From Burkholderiaceae bacterium (GTDB lineage: Bacteria; Pseudomonadota; Gammaproteobacteria; Burkholderiales; Burkholderiaceae_C): a stretch of DNA of 10,705 nucleotides. The notes beneath the pieces were generated by a model. It was not told the origin of the DNA. It did no database searches and saw only the letters and a program-made list of their open reading frames with translations. The stretch spans positions 1 through 10,705 of the forward strand of contig JAIRRE010000010.1 in NCBI GenBank assembly GCA_031256125.1, read 5' to 3'. Shown piece after piece: positions 1 through 8,437 of the stretch. Every line of letters starts with the position of its first letter. Positions within the stretch are counted from its first letter, which is position 1. Both the position numbers and the translations under genes were made by a program.

Positions 1-12
1 GTTGGCGCATGA
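1..12 (+). CDS. nuoG: 3' end of upstream gene, probably nuoG (partial)
   Basis: Reading from base 1 gives three codons (Val-Gly-Ala) and a TGA whose first two bases are the last two of the nuoH ATG, a classic ATGA overlap. In nuo operons the gene before nuoH is nuoG, the large Fe-S/molybdopterin-like subunit of the peripheral arm, so this is most simply its last codons. The identity rests entirely on position: three codons carry no family signal. The overlap suggests translational coupling of nuoH to the upstream gene. Confidence 0.5.
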   Translation, partial: VGA

Positions 13-1088
13 TCGAAACCCTCTACAACGCTGGTTTGCATTTGGGCGGCCATTACTGGTGGACCGGTATCGTCTGGCCGGTCATTTGGGCGATCGTCAA
101 AATCGTCGTGGTGCTGGTACCGCTGCTAATTTGCGTGGCGTATCTGACATTGTGGGAGCGCAAGCTCCTGGGCTGGGTGCAGGTGCGCTACGGCCCCAAT
201 CGCGTCGGCCCGTGGGGCATCTGGCAACCTTTCGCCGATGCCTTCAAGCTGATGACCAAGGAAATCATCCTGCCCACGGCGGCCAACAAGGCGCTGTTTC
301 TGCTGGGGCCGGTGCTGGCCATCATGCCGGCGCTGGCAGCTTGGGTGGTGATTCCGTTCGGGCCGGAGGTGGCTATCGCCAACGTCAACGCCGGTTTGCT
401 GCTGCTGATGGCGATCACCTCAATCGAGGTCTATGGCGTCATCATCGCGGGCTGGGCAGCCAACTCCAAGTATTCGTTCCTGGGTGCGCTGCGCGCTTCG
501 GCGCAGACCGTGAGTTATGAAATCGCGATGGGTTTCTGCTTCCTGGTGGTGCTAATGGTCAGCGGCAGCATGAACATGACCGACATCGTGATGGGGCAGG
601 CCAAGGGCTGGTTCGCTGCTCACGGTTTTGGATTGCTGTCGTGGAACTGGCTGCCGCTGCTGCCGATTTTCTTCGTTTACATGATTTCCGGCGTGGCCGA
701 AACCAACCGCCATCCGTTCGACGTAGTAGAAGGCGAAGCCGAAATCGTCGCGGGCCACATGGTCGAGTATTCGGGCATGGGTTTTGCCGTGTTTTTCCTG
801 GCGGAATATGCCGCCATGTGGCTGGTCGCCATTCTGGCCGTCACGATGTTCCTGGGCGGCTGGCTGTCGCCGTTCGGCGGGTGGTTCACGTTTATTCCCG
901 GCTGGATATGGCTGGCGGCCAAAACCTGCGTCATGGTTTCGATGTTTATCTGGATTCGCGCCACTTTCCCGCGCTTCCGCTATGACCAGATCATGCGGCT
1001 AGGTTGGAAAATCTTTATTCCGGTCACCCTCGTGTGGCTGTTGGTGGTGGCCGTGTGGCTGCTCAGCCCCTGGAACATTTGGCACTGA
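9..1088 (+). CDS. nuoH: NADH-quinone oxidoreductase subunit H
   Basis: Membrane subunit of complex I (ND1 family, 359 aa) that joins the peripheral and membrane arms and forms much of the quinone-access chamber. Visible family marks: a first membrane helix at about 22-48 running into [19 protein letters not shown] (residues 50-68); the acidic cytoplasmic loop E-T-N-R-x-P-F-D-x-x-E-G-E-A-E (231-245), which in the family lies at the quinone cavity; and R-A-T-x-P-R-x-R-Y-D-Q (317-327) before the last helix. About eight hydrophobic segments are spread through the protein. The ATG at 9 is chosen because it overlaps the preceding stop and the protein begins as expected for NuoH. nuoI follows after 14 bases. 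No truncation or missing motif was seen. Confidence 0.98.
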   Translation: MIETLYNAGLHLGGHYWWTGIVWPVIWAIVKIVVVLVPLLICVAYLTLWERKLLGWVQVRYGPNRVGPWGIWQPFADAFKLMTKEIILPTAANKALFLLGPVLAIMPALAAWVVIPFGPEVAIANVNAGLLLLMAITSIEVYGVIIAGWAANSKYSFLGALRASAQTVSYEIAMGFCFLVVLMVSGSMNMTDIVMGQAKGWFAAHGFGLLSWNWLPLLPIFFVYMISGVAETNRHPFDVVEGEAEIVAGHMVEYSGMGFAVFFLAEYAAMWLVAILAVTMFLGGWLSPFGGWFTFIPGWIWLAAKTCVMVSMFIWIRATFPRFRYDQIMRLGWKIFIPVTLVWLLVVAVWLLSPWNIWH

Positions 1089-1102
1089 AAGGGGAAAACA
1101 TC

Positions 1103-1606
1103 ATGTCAACCGCTACACCCTTTTCCTGGCGCCACTTTTTCAAGAGCTTTCTGCTGGTGGAATTGTTCAAAGGCATGGCCCTGACCGGGCGCTATGCTTT
1201 GAGTCGCCCGATCACGGTTCAATATCCCGAAGAGAAAACGCCGCTGTCGCCACGCTTTCGCGGCCTGCACGCGCTGCGCCGCTATGAAAACGGCGAAGAG
1301 CGCTGCATCGCCTGCAAATTGTGCGAGGCGGTGTGTCCGGCCATGGCGATCTCGATTGAGACAGGTGTGCGCGAAGACGGTTCGCGCCGCACCACGCGCT
1401 ACGACATCGACCTGACCAAATGTATTTTTTGCGGTTTCTGCGAGGAAAGCTGCCCGGTCGATTCCATCGTTGAAACCAATATCCTCGAATACCACGGCGA
1501 AAAACGCGGCGACCTGTACTTCACCAAGGACATGTTGCTGGCTGTGGGCGACCGTTATGAAGCGCAAATCGCCGCGGCCAAAGCGGCGGACGCGCCCTAC
1601 CGATGA
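1103..1606 (+). CDS. nuoI: NADH-quinone oxidoreductase subunit I (2x[4Fe-4S] ferredoxin-like)
   Basis: Peripheral-arm subunit of complex I (167 aa) that passes electrons through clusters N6a and N6b toward N2 and quinone. Two cysteine motifs are plain: [12 protein letters not shown] (Cys68, 71, 74, 78) and [12 protein letters not shown] (Cys107, 110, 113, 117), each of the C-x2-C-x2-C-x3-C-P bacterial ferredoxin type. An amphipathic N-terminal segment (about 10-30) fits contact with the membrane arm. The reading frame is open upstream to 1004, but that extension overlaps nuoH and is not family-like. ATG at 1103 has a GGGG-containing purine run (1089-1098) as ribosome binding site, and length then matches the usual 160-170 residues. 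nuoJ starts 27 bases downstream. Confidence 0.98.
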   Translation: MSTATPFSWRHFFKSFLLVELFKGMALTGRYALSRPITVQYPEEKTPLSPRFRGLHALRRYENGEERCIACKLCEAVCPAMAISIETGVREDGSRRTTRYDIDLTKCIFCGFCEESCPVDSIVETNILEYHGEKRGDLYFTKDMLLAVGDRYEAQIAAAKAADAPYR

Positions 1607-1633
1607 AAGCGCGGATTACCGGAAACTGATCTC

Positions 1634-2353
1634 ATGGAAGTCCAGACCGTTTTCTTCTACCTGTTCTCCCTGGTACTGCTGGCGTCGGCGTTCCGGGTCA
1701 TTACCGCGCGCAACCCGGTGCACGCGGTGCTCTACCTCATGCTGGCGTTTTCGCAGGCGGCCGGCGTGTGGCTGTTGCTCAAGGCCGAGTTTCTGGCCAT
1801 CGTGCTGGTGCTGGTTTATCTGGGCGCGGTGATGGTGCTGTTCCTGTTCGTGGTGATGATGCTCGACATCCGCATCGACGGCGCGCGGCGCGATTTTTGG
1901 CGCAACCTGCCGTTGGCGCTGGCGGTCGGCGTGGTGGTGGCGCTGGAAATGGCGGCGGTGTTGTTCGGCGGTTTTCGCGGTATTCCGCTGGCGCCCGAGG
2001 CGCTTTCTACCGCTGCCAGCGGCCCGGGGCAATACGCCAACACCAGGGCGCTGGGCATTTTGCTCTATACGCGGTACCTGTATCAGGTTGAAATTGCCGC
2101 CGCGATATTGCTGGTGGCGATGGTGGCGGCCATCGCGCTGACGCTACGTCAACGCAAGGACAACCGCAAGATCGATCCCGCAGCGCAAGTCCGCGCAAGT
2201 GCTCGAGACCGGCTGGAAATTGTCAAACTCGCGCCCACCGGCGCGCCGCTGCCGCCGCCCGCGCCGCAACCGGAGGAGGCCGTTTCTTCCGCCACGATGC
2301 CAGCGGCTGCCGTGCCCACATCCACGCCCCCAGCGCCGGAGAAAAAACCATGA
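1634..2353 (+). CDS. nuoJ: NADH-quinone oxidoreductase subunit J, with long Pro/Ala-rich tail
   Basis: ND6-family membrane subunit of complex I (239 aa), located between NuoH and the antiporter-like subunits. Five hydrophobic segments fit the family. The third, about 53-77, carries [17 protein letters not shown], the conserved helix whose pi-bulge is thought to switch during coupling. The motif [14 protein letters not shown] (140-153) leads into the last helix. After the basic segment at 172-192 the protein runs on: residues 201-239 contain 13 prolines and 8 alanines and look disordered. That makes it longer than E. coli NuoJ (about 184) and than betaproteobacterial homologues as I recall them (about 200-220). 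Start ATG 1634 has GGAAA eight bases upstream. The stop overlaps nuoK by ATGA. Confidence 0.96.
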   Translation: MEVQTVFFYLFSLVLLASAFRVITARNPVHAVLYLMLAFSQAAGVWLLLKAEFLAIVLVLVYLGAVMVLFLFVVMMLDIRIDGARRDFWRNLPLALAVGVVVALEMAAVLFGGFRGIPLAPEALSTAASGPGQYANTRALGILLYTRYLYQVEIAAAILLVAMVAAIALTLRQRKDNRKIDPAAQVRASARDRLEIVKLAPTGAPLPPPAPQPEEAVSSATMPAAAVPTSTPPAPEKKP

Positions 2354-2658
2354 CCCTGACGCTCGCTCATTACCTGACCTTGAGCGCGATCCTGTTCGCG
2401 CTGGCGGTGGTCGGCATCTTCCTGAACCGCAAAAACCTGATCGTATTGCTAATGGCCATCGAGCTGATGCTGCTGGCGATCAACACCAACTTTGTCGCGT
2501 TCGCGCGTTACCTGGGCGACATGAACGGGCAGGTGTTCGTGTTCTTCATCTTGACCGTGGCGGCGGCGGAATCGGCGATCGGCCTAGCGATCCTGGTGCT
2601 GCTGTTCCGCGCCAAATCGAACATCAACGTCGATGAACTCAACACCCTCAAAGGCTGA
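2350..2658 (+). CDS. nuoK: NADH-quinone oxidoreductase subunit K
   Basis: ND4L-family membrane subunit of complex I (102 aa, the normal length). It has three transmembrane helices (about 7-25, 29-53, 62-86). The two buried glutamates needed for proton transfer in this family are present: Glu38 in [11 protein letters not shown] and Glu74 in [11 protein letters not shown]. The ATG at 2350 overlaps the nuoJ stop by ATGA and has GGAG at 2338-2341, so translation is probably coupled to nuoJ. It sits between NuoJ and NuoN in the assembled membrane arm. nuoL starts six bases after the stop. Nothing unusual was seen. Confidence 0.98.
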   Translation: MTLTLAHYLTLSAILFALAVVGIFLNRKNLIVLLMAIELMLLAINTNFVAFARYLGDMNGQVFVFFILTVAAAESAIGLAILVLLFRAKSNINVDELNTLKG

Positions 2659-2664
2659 CGCGCG

Positions 2665-4686
2665 ATGAGTCCTACGCTTTCCGCTCCGATGCTGTGCGCG
2701 GTGCCGCTGGCCCCTCTGGCGGGGGCAGCGCTCGCAGGTATTTTGGGTACGACTTTCGGCGGCAATCGCATCGGCCGCGCGGCATCGCACACCCTTACCA
2801 TCCTGGGGGTGGCAATCGCGTTTGTGCTCTCGGCCATCACGCTTAATGCGGTTATCGGCGGCGCGCGGTTCGATCAAACGATTTACGAGTGGATGACCGT
2901 CGGCGGTCTGAAGATGGAAGTGGGCTTCCTGGTCGATGGTCTGACAGCTACGATGATGTGCGTGGTGACCTTTGTGTCGCTGATGGTGCACATCTACACC
3001 ATCGGCTACATGGCCGATGACGAGGGCTACGACCGCTTCTTTGCCTACATCTCGCTGTTCACGTTCAGCATGTTGATGCTGGTGATGAGCAACAACTTCC
3101 TGCAACTGTTTTTCGGCTGGGAAGCGGTGGGGTTGGTGTCGTATCTGCTCATCGGCTTTTGGTTTACGCGCCCGACTGCGATCTTTGCCAACATGAAGGC
3201 GTTCCTGATTAACCGGGTGGGCGATTTCGGCTTCATCCTCGGTATCAGTCTGATCGCCGCTTACGCCGGTACGCTCAACTACGGCGAGGCGTTCGGCAAA
3301 GCGCCGGTGCTGCTGGGAACACTGCTGTTCCCCGGCACGCACTGGCTGCTGATTACGGTCATCTGCATCTGCCTGTTTATCGGCGCGATGGGTAAGAGCG
3401 CGCAGTTCCCGCTCCATGCCTGGCTGCCTGATTCGATGGAAGGCCCCACGCCGATCTCAGCGCTGATCCACGCCGCGACCATGGTAACGGCGGGCATCTT
3501 CATGGTGGCGCGCATGTCGCCGCTGTTCGAACTGTCGGACGCGGCGCTCAACTTCATTCTGGTGATCGGCGGCATCACGGCGTTGTTCATGGGTATTCTG
3601 GGCATCATCCAGAACGACATTAAGCGCGTGATCGCCTATTCCACACTGTCGCAACTGGGTTACATGACGGTGGCGCTGGGTGCGTCGGCTTATTCGGCGG
3701 CGATATTTCACCTGATGACACACGCTTTCTTCAAGGCGCTGCTGTTCCTGGCGGCCGGCTCGGTCATCATGGGTATGCACCACAATCAGGACATCCGCTG
3801 GATGGGCGGGGTGCGCAAATACATGCCGATTACCTGGATTACCTTCCTGGTCGGTTCGCTAGCGCTGATCGGCACGCCGTTCTTCGCCGGTTTCTATTCC
3901 AAGGATTCGATCATTGAAGCGGTGCACGCCAGTCATTTGGCCGCCGCCGGGTTTGCCTATTGGGCGGTGCTGCTGGGGGTGTTCGTCACGGCGTTCTATT
4001 CGGCGCGACTGTATTTTCTGGTGTTCCACGGTAAGGAGCGTTATGACCAGAATCCCGATGCCCATCACGGCGACCACAGTCACGGTCATGATGCCAAGCC
4101 GCACGAAAGCCCTTGGGTGGTCTGGCTGCCACTGGTGCTGCTGGCAATTCCATCGGTGGTCATCGGGGCGCTCACGCTCACGCCGATGCTGTTCGGCCGC
4201 TTGTTCCAAGGCGTGATCTTTTCCGACATCGTGCGCCATCCGGCAATGGCCGAATTGGCCGAAAGCATTCACGACTGGCGGCAAATGGGGCTGCACGGTT
4301 TCGCCGGCGCGCCGTTCTGGCTAGCGCTGGCAGGCGTGGTCGTGGCATATTACCTCTACATGATCAACCCGGCGCTGCTCAAGGCGGTGGAGCGGTTTCC
4401 GGCGTTCCGGCTGCTTTACCGCCTCCTTGAAAACAAGTATTACGTGGACTGGTTCAACGAAAAGGTGGTGGCGCGTGGTGCCCGGGCGCTGGGTTCCGAG
4501 TTGTGGCTATCCGGCGATCAGGGCTTTATCGACGGAGCCATCGTCAACGGTTCGTGGAAGCTGGTGGGCTGGGTAGCGGGTGTCGCGCGCAGGCTCCAGA
4601 CCGGGTTCCTGTATCAATACGCCCTGGTCATGATTTTGGGCGTGGTCGTGCTGATGAGCTGGTTCATCTTCGGGACCAATATATAA
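2665..4686 (+). CDS. nuoL: NADH-quinone oxidoreductase subunit L (distal antiporter-like pump)
   Basis: Largest membrane-arm subunit of complex I (673 aa, ND5 family), the distal proton-pumping module related to MrpA antiporters. Visible marks: Glu153 in F-F-G-W-E-A-V-G-L-V-S-Y; Lys244 in M-G-K-S-A-Q-F-P-L-H-A-W-L-P-D (242-256); A-L-I-H-A-A-T-M-V-T-A-G (266-277); Lys320 in N-D-I-K-R-V-I-A-Y-S-T; and T-H-A-F-F-K-A-L-L-F-L (352-362). These are the proton-channel Glu/Lys and broken-helix residues. A histidine-rich loop (467-480, seven His in 14) follows the central domain. The C-terminal part, with the lateral helix and last membrane helix, is complete up to the final hydrophobic segment. ATG 2665 is preceded by AAAGG at 2650-2654. 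The stop at 4684-4686 overlaps the purine-rich ribosome binding site of nuoM. Confidence 0.98.
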   Translation: MSPTLSAPMLCAVPLAPLAGAALAGILGTTFGGNRIGRAASHTLTILGVAIAFVLSAITLNAVIGGARFDQTIYEWMTVGGLKMEVGFLVDGLTATMMCVVTFVSLMVHIYTIGYMADDEGYDRFFAYISLFTFSMLMLVMSNNFLQLFFGWEAVGLVSYLLIGFWFTRPTAIFANMKAFLINRVGDFGFILGISLIAAYAGTLNYGEAFGKAPVLLGTLLFPGTHWLLITVICICLFIGAMGKSAQFPLHAWLPDSMEGPTPISALIHAATMVTAGIFMVARMSPLFELSDAALNFILVIGGITALFMGILGIIQNDIKRVIAYSTLSQLGYMTVALGASAYSAAIFHLMTHAFFKALLFLAAGSVIMGMHHNQDIRWMGGVRKYMPITWITFLVGSLALIGTPFFAGFYSKDSIIEAVHASHLAAAGFAYWAVLLGVFVTAFYSARLYFLVFHGKERYDQNPDAHHGDHSHGHDAKPHESPWVVWLPLVLLAIPSVVIGALTLTPMLFGRLFQGVIFSDIVRHPAMAELAESIHDWRQMGLHGFAGAPFWLALAGVVVAYYLYMINPALLKAVERFPAFRLLYRLLENKYYVDWFNEKVVARGARALGSELWLSGDQGFIDGAIVNGSWKLVGWVAGVARRLQTGFLYQYALVMILGVVVLMSWFIFGTNI

Positions 4687-4702
4687 GGGGATCGGTCAAG
4701 TC

Positions 4703-6190
4703 ATGTGGTTGAGCCTTGCCATTTGGGTGCCGATCGTTTTCGGCATCGTGCTGCTCGCGCTGGGGCGCGAGGATCAAGCGCCGCTGGTGCGCTGGCTGGC
4801 GCTCGTGGGTTCCATCCTCGGGTTGCTGGTGACGTTGCCGCTGTGGGCGGGCTTCAAGCCTGGCACGGCGGATATGCAGTTCGTCGAGAACGCGCCGTGG
4901 ATTGCGCGCTTCAACGTCAACTACCACTTGGGCGTGGACGGTATCTCGCTGTGGTTCGTGCTGCTTACCGCGTTCATCACGGTGATCGTGGTCATCGCCG
5001 GCTGGGAGGTCATCCAGCGCAAGGTCAGCCAGTATTACGCAGCGTTCCTGATCCTGTCGGGACTGATGATCGGCGTGTTCTCGGCGCTCGATGGCATGTT
5101 GTTCTACGTTTTCTTCGAGGCCACGCTGATTCCGATGTATCTCATCATCGGCATCTGGGGCGGCCCCAACCGGATCTACGCGGCGTTCAAGTTCTTCCTC
5201 TACACGCTGATCGGGTCGCTGCTGACGCTGGTGGCCTTTATTTATCTCTACGTCCATTCGGATGGGAGCTTCGACATCCAGACCTGGCAGGCGCTGCCGC
5301 TTTCGGGCACGGTGCAGACGCTGCTGTTCTTCGCCCTGTTCGCGGCTTTCGCGGTCAAGGTGCCGATGTGGCCGGTGCACACGTGGCTGCCGGACGTGCA
5401 CGTGGAAGCGCCCACCGGCGGTTCGGCGGTGCTGGCGGCCATCATGCTCAAGCTGGGCGCATATGGCTTCTTGCGCTTTTCGCTGCCGATCCTGCCCGAT
5501 GCTTCGCACCAATGGGCCGGACTGATGATCGGGTTGTCGCTGATCGCCGTGATCTATGTCGGCCTGGTGGCGATCGTGCAGAAGGATATGAAGAAACTGG
5601 TGGCCTATTCGTCGGTGGCGCACATGGGTTTCGTCACGCTGGGCTTTTTCATCTTCAGCGCCCAGGGCATTGCCGGTGGCCTGTTGCAGATGATCGCGCA
5701 CGGTTTCGTTTCGGCGGCGATGTTCCTGTGCATCGGCGTGCTCTATGACCGGATGCACACGCGGCAGATTGCCGATTACGGCGGGGTGGTCAATACCATG
5801 CCGCGTTTTGCCACGCTGGCCATGCTGTTTGCCATGGCCAACTGCGGCTTGCCGGGTACCGCCGGGTTCGTCGGTGAGTGGACGGTGATTCTCGGCGCGG
5901 TCAAGGCCGATTTCAGGTTGGGGTTGCTGGCCGCGCTCGCGCTCATTCTGGGCGCGGCGTACACGCTGTGGATGTTCAAGCGCGTGTATTTCGGCGCGAT
6001 TGCCAACGATCGCGTGCGCGCGCTCAAGGAGATCAATGCCCGCGAGTGCCTGATGCTGGTGATTCTGGCAGTGGCCGTACTGTGGATGGGCCTGTATCCC
6101 AAACCGCTGACCGACGCAATGAACGCTTCCGTGGCGCGCCTGCTGCAACAGGCTTCGGTCACCAAGCTGGCCGCGCCCCTACCCAATTGA
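4703..6190 (+). CDS. nuoM: NADH-quinone oxidoreductase subunit M (antiporter-like pump)
   Basis: ND4-family proton-pumping subunit of complex I (495 aa, normal length), lying between NuoN and NuoL in the membrane arm. The channel residues are present: Glu139 in F-F-E-A-T-L-I-P-M-Y; Lys219 in A-F-A-V-K-V-P-M-W-P; the stretch H-T-W-L-P-D-V-H-V-E-A-P (226-237); and Lys250 in I-M-L-K-L-G-A-Y-G. Fourteen or so hydrophobic segments are spread over the whole length. Start ATG 4703 follows an AAGGGG site (4685-4690) that is partly inside the nuoL stop region, spacing about 12. The next gene, nuoN, begins 15 bases after the stop. No anomaly was seen. Confidence 0.98.
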   Translation: MWLSLAIWVPIVFGIVLLALGREDQAPLVRWLALVGSILGLLVTLPLWAGFKPGTADMQFVENAPWIARFNVNYHLGVDGISLWFVLLTAFITVIVVIAGWEVIQRKVSQYYAAFLILSGLMIGVFSALDGMLFYVFFEATLIPMYLIIGIWGGPNRIYAAFKFFLYTLIGSLLTLVAFIYLYVHSDGSFDIQTWQALPLSGTVQTLLFFALFAAFAVKVPMWPVHTWLPDVHVEAPTGGSAVLAAIMLKLGAYGFLRFSLPILPDASHQWAGLMIGLSLIAVIYVGLVAIVQKDMKKLVAYSSVAHMGFVTLGFFIFSAQGIAGGLLQMIAHGFVSAAMFLCIGVLYDRMHTRQIADYGGVVNTMPRFATLAMLFAMANCGLPGTAGFVGEWTVILGAVKADFRLGLLAALALILGAAYTLWMFKRVYFGAIANDRVRALKEINARECLMLVILAVAVLWMGLYPKPLTDAMNASVARLLQQASVTKLAAPLPN

Positions 6191-6205
6191 GGAATGTGAA
6201 ACGCC

Positions 6206-7699
6206 ATGATTGATCGATTCAGTTGGGTGGCCGCTTATCCGCAGATCGTGCTGCTGGTTATGACCTGCGTGATCGCGCTGGCCGACCTGTTCGACCACAG
6301 CAAACGCCGCGCCACGGCCTACGTGCTAACCATTCTCACGCTGCTGTTGACGGCGGGGCTGTCGGCGATTTATGCGGTTGAAGACAGAACCATTTACGGT
6401 TTTGGCGGCGCCGTGGTGAGCGATACGCTGGCTAATTGGCTGACCTGTTTTGCTTGTATCGCCACGCTCGTCGTACTGATCTATGGGCGCAGTTATGTGC
6501 AGGCGCGCGGCATGGTGCGCGGCGGCGGCGAGTGGTATTCGCTGAACCTGCTGGCGCTGCTGGGCACGCTGGTGCTGTGTACCGGCAACAACCTGCTGGT
6601 GCTGTATTTGGGACTGGAGCTGCTCACGCTTTCCAGCTACGCCCTGGTGGCGCTGCGGCGCGACGACGCCACCGCCGTCGAGGCGGCGATGAAGTATTTC
6701 GTGCTCGGTTCCCTGGCGTCGGGCTTTCTGCTTTACGGCCTGTCGATGGTCTATGGCGCAACTGGCACGCTTGATGTCGGCAGCGTTTATGAGGCCATCG
6801 CCACTGGCCAGATTCAGCACAAGGTGCTGGTGTTTGGCCTGGTATTCGTGGTCGCCGGCGTGGCCTTCAAATTTGGCGCCGCGCCGTTCCATATGTGGCT
6901 GCCCGACGTGTATCAGGGCGCGCCCACAGCTGTCACGCTGGTCATCGGCGCCGCGCCCAAACTGGCCGCTTTCGCGCTGGCCATGCGGCTGTTGGCGCAA
7001 GGCCTGCTGCCGCTGGCGGTGGATTGGCAGCCCATGTTGGCGGTTCTGGTGGTGGTTTCGCTGCTGGTGGGTAACCTGGCGGCTATCGCGCAGACCAACC
7101 TCAAACGCATGTTGGCTTACTCAACCATCGCGCAAATGGGTTTTGTGTTGATCGGTCTGCTTGCAGGCACGGTGCAAAGCAACACGTTGAACGCGGCCAA
7201 CGCTTACGGCTCGGCCATGTTCTACATCGTTAGCTACGTGCTGACGACGCTGGTGAGTTTCGGCGTGATCGTCTTACTCTCGCGCGAGGGTTTCGAGAGC
7301 GAGGAGATTTCCGACTTGGCCGGCCTGAATCAACGCAGCCCCTGGTATGCCGCGGTCATGCTTATTTGCATGATGTCGCTGGCCGGTATTCCGCTGTTTG
7401 TCGGTTTTCCAGCCAAGTTCTCGGTGCTGCAAGCGTTGCTTAGCACCGGGGAATCGGTGTATGTCGGGCTGGCCGTGTTCGCGGTGCTCATGTCAGTGGT
7501 CGGCGCGTTCTATTACATCCGCGTCATCAAGGTCATGTATTTCGACGCGCCTCCTGCCTCCGCCGCGCCGATCGCCGCTCCGGCGGATATGCGCGTGGTG
7601 CTTTCCATCAACGGTCTGCTGATACTGGTGTTGGGTATCTTCCCTGGCGGTCTGTTGAAGTTGTGTACCCATGCCGTAATCCGTATGTTGACCACCTGA
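6206..7699 (+). CDS. nuoN: NADH-quinone oxidoreductase subunit N (antiporter-like pump)
   Basis: ND2-family proton-pumping subunit of complex I (497 aa), the antiporter-like module nearest NuoK. Family marks: Glu138 in Y-L-G-L-E-L-L-T-L-S-S-Y-A-L; Lys222 in V-A-F-K-F-G-A-A-P-F-H-M-W-L-P-D (219-234); Y-Q-G-A-P-T-A-V-T (236-244); and Lys252 in G-A-A-P-K-L-A-A-F. A later helix has L-K-R-M-L-A-Y-S-T-I-A-Q-M-G, also typical. GAGGAA at 6189-6194, about 11 bases before the ATG at 6206, is the likely ribosome binding site and overlaps the nuoM stop. This is the last nuo gene; 102 bases follow before the NUDIX start. I see no convincing terminator there, so transcription may read through. Confidence 0.98.
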   Translation: MIDRFSWVAAYPQIVLLVMTCVIALADLFDHSKRRATAYVLTILTLLLTAGLSAIYAVEDRTIYGFGGAVVSDTLANWLTCFACIATLVVLIYGRSYVQARGMVRGGGEWYSLNLLALLGTLVLCTGNNLLVLYLGLELLTLSSYALVALRRDDATAVEAAMKYFVLGSLASGFLLYGLSMVYGATGTLDVGSVYEAIATGQIQHKVLVFGLVFVVAGVAFKFGAAPFHMWLPDVYQGAPTAVTLVIGAAPKLAAFALAMRLLAQGLLPLAVDWQPMLAVLVVVSLLVGNLAAIAQTNLKRMLAYSTIAQMGFVLIGLLAGTVQSNTLNAANAYGSAMFYIVSYVLTTLVSFGVIVLLSREGFESEEISDLAGLNQRSPWYAAVMLICMMSLAGIPLFVGFPAKFSVLQALLSTGESVYVGLAVFAVLMSVVGAFYYIRVIKVMYFDAPPASAAPIAAPADMRVVLSINGLLILVLGIFPGGLLKLCTHAVIRMLTT

Positions 7700-7801
7700 A
7701 CGGATTTTTTCCATGATGCCACGGCACGTTTGGGTTTCTCTCGCCTTCGCCTGCCCCGGCTTCGTCTGACGCTACTGCTATCGCCGCAAAGGCTGCACCC
7801 T

Positions 7802-8437
7802 ATGCCCGACGATGACGCCCACCTGATCGAAACCTGTCTTTCGGGACAGGATTTGGTGCGTAGCGATTTTCTTACCCTGCGGCGCGACACCGTGTGCTTG
7901 CCTAGCGGCGGCCAGGCTAGTCGCGAATACCTTATCCACCCCGGCGCGGCGGCGGTTGTGCCGGTTATGGAACTCCAAGGCGGCGCGCTGCAACTGGTGC
8001 TGGAGCGCCAATATCGCTATCCGGTAGGGCGGACCATCATCGAATTTCCCGCCGGCAAACTCGCTCCGGGGGAGCGCGCTTTTGACTGTGCCCGGCGCGA
8101 ACTGCGCGAGGAAACCGGCTACACCGCCGGCCAATGGGCGCGCGCTGGGCAGCTGCACCCCACAGTCGCTTATTCCACCGAGGTTATTGATATCTGGTTT
8201 GCGCGTGACCTGACCCAGGGCGCGCGGCAACTCGACCCGGGCGAGCATCTCGATGTCTTTACCGCCACCCCTGCGCAACTGCTTGCCTGGTGCCGCGATG
8301 GCACCGTGACCGATGCCAAAACACTTGCCGCCGCCTTGTGGCTCCAGCAGTGGATGATGGGGCACTGGACGCTCGACTGGCGAACGGACGAATATTGGGC
8401 CGCTGCCGGCGAGCAGCGCCAGGAGTCAACGCCATGA
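7802..8437 (+). CDS. NUDIX hydrolase, ADP-ribose pyrophosphatase type
   Basis: Probable cytoplasmic NUDIX pyrophosphohydrolase (211 aa), expected to cleave ADP-ribose to AMP and ribose 5-phosphate with Mg2+. The NUDIX box G-x5-E-x7-R-E-L-x-E-E-x-G-Y is complete at residues 85-107, with metal-binding glutamates 100, 103 and 104. The lead-in H-P-G-A-A-A-V-V-P-V (46-55) and Q-Y-R-Y-P-V-G (70-76) before E-F-P-A-G-K resemble the ADPRase subfamily (NudF/YffH-like). A His-Pro-Thr at 119-121 sits where ADPRases usually have a specificity proline. Substrate is inferred from these traits only. ATG 7802 is preferred because AAAGG (7788-7792) precedes it by nine bases. A TTG at 7730 would add 24 Arg/Leu-rich residues with no family match. 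The stop overlaps the DUF1178 start. Confidence 0.92.
   Translation: MPDDDAHLIETCLSGQDLVRSDFLTLRRDTVCLPSGGQASREYLIHPGAAAVVPVMELQGGALQLVLERQYRYPVGRTIIEFPAGKLAPGERAFDCARRELREETGYTAGQWARAGQLHPTVAYSTEVIDIWFARDLTQGARQLDPGEHLDVFTATPAQLLAWCRDGTVTDAKTLAAALWLQQWMMGHWTLDWRTDEYWAAAGEQRQESTP

Noticed and set aside
1004-1102. Upstream extension of nuoI by 33 residues
   Set aside because: It overlaps nuoH almost fully, has no family similarity, and the ATG at 1103 has a good ribosome binding site and gives the normal NuoI length.
2584-3417. Open frame antisense to nuoL (277 codons)
   Set aside because: Same His/Gln/Arg-rich antisense composition; nuoL on the + strand is unambiguous.
4664-6148. Long open frame (494 codons) antisense to nuoM
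   Set aside because: It is very rich in His, Gln, Arg and Glu, as antisense frames of GC-rich membrane-protein genes are, and it covers a clear nuoM. A shadow, not a gene.
7713-7769. 18-codon frame between nuoN and the NUDIX gene as a small protein
   Set aside because: Very short, no clear ribosome binding site and no family resemblance; recorded only as content of the gap.
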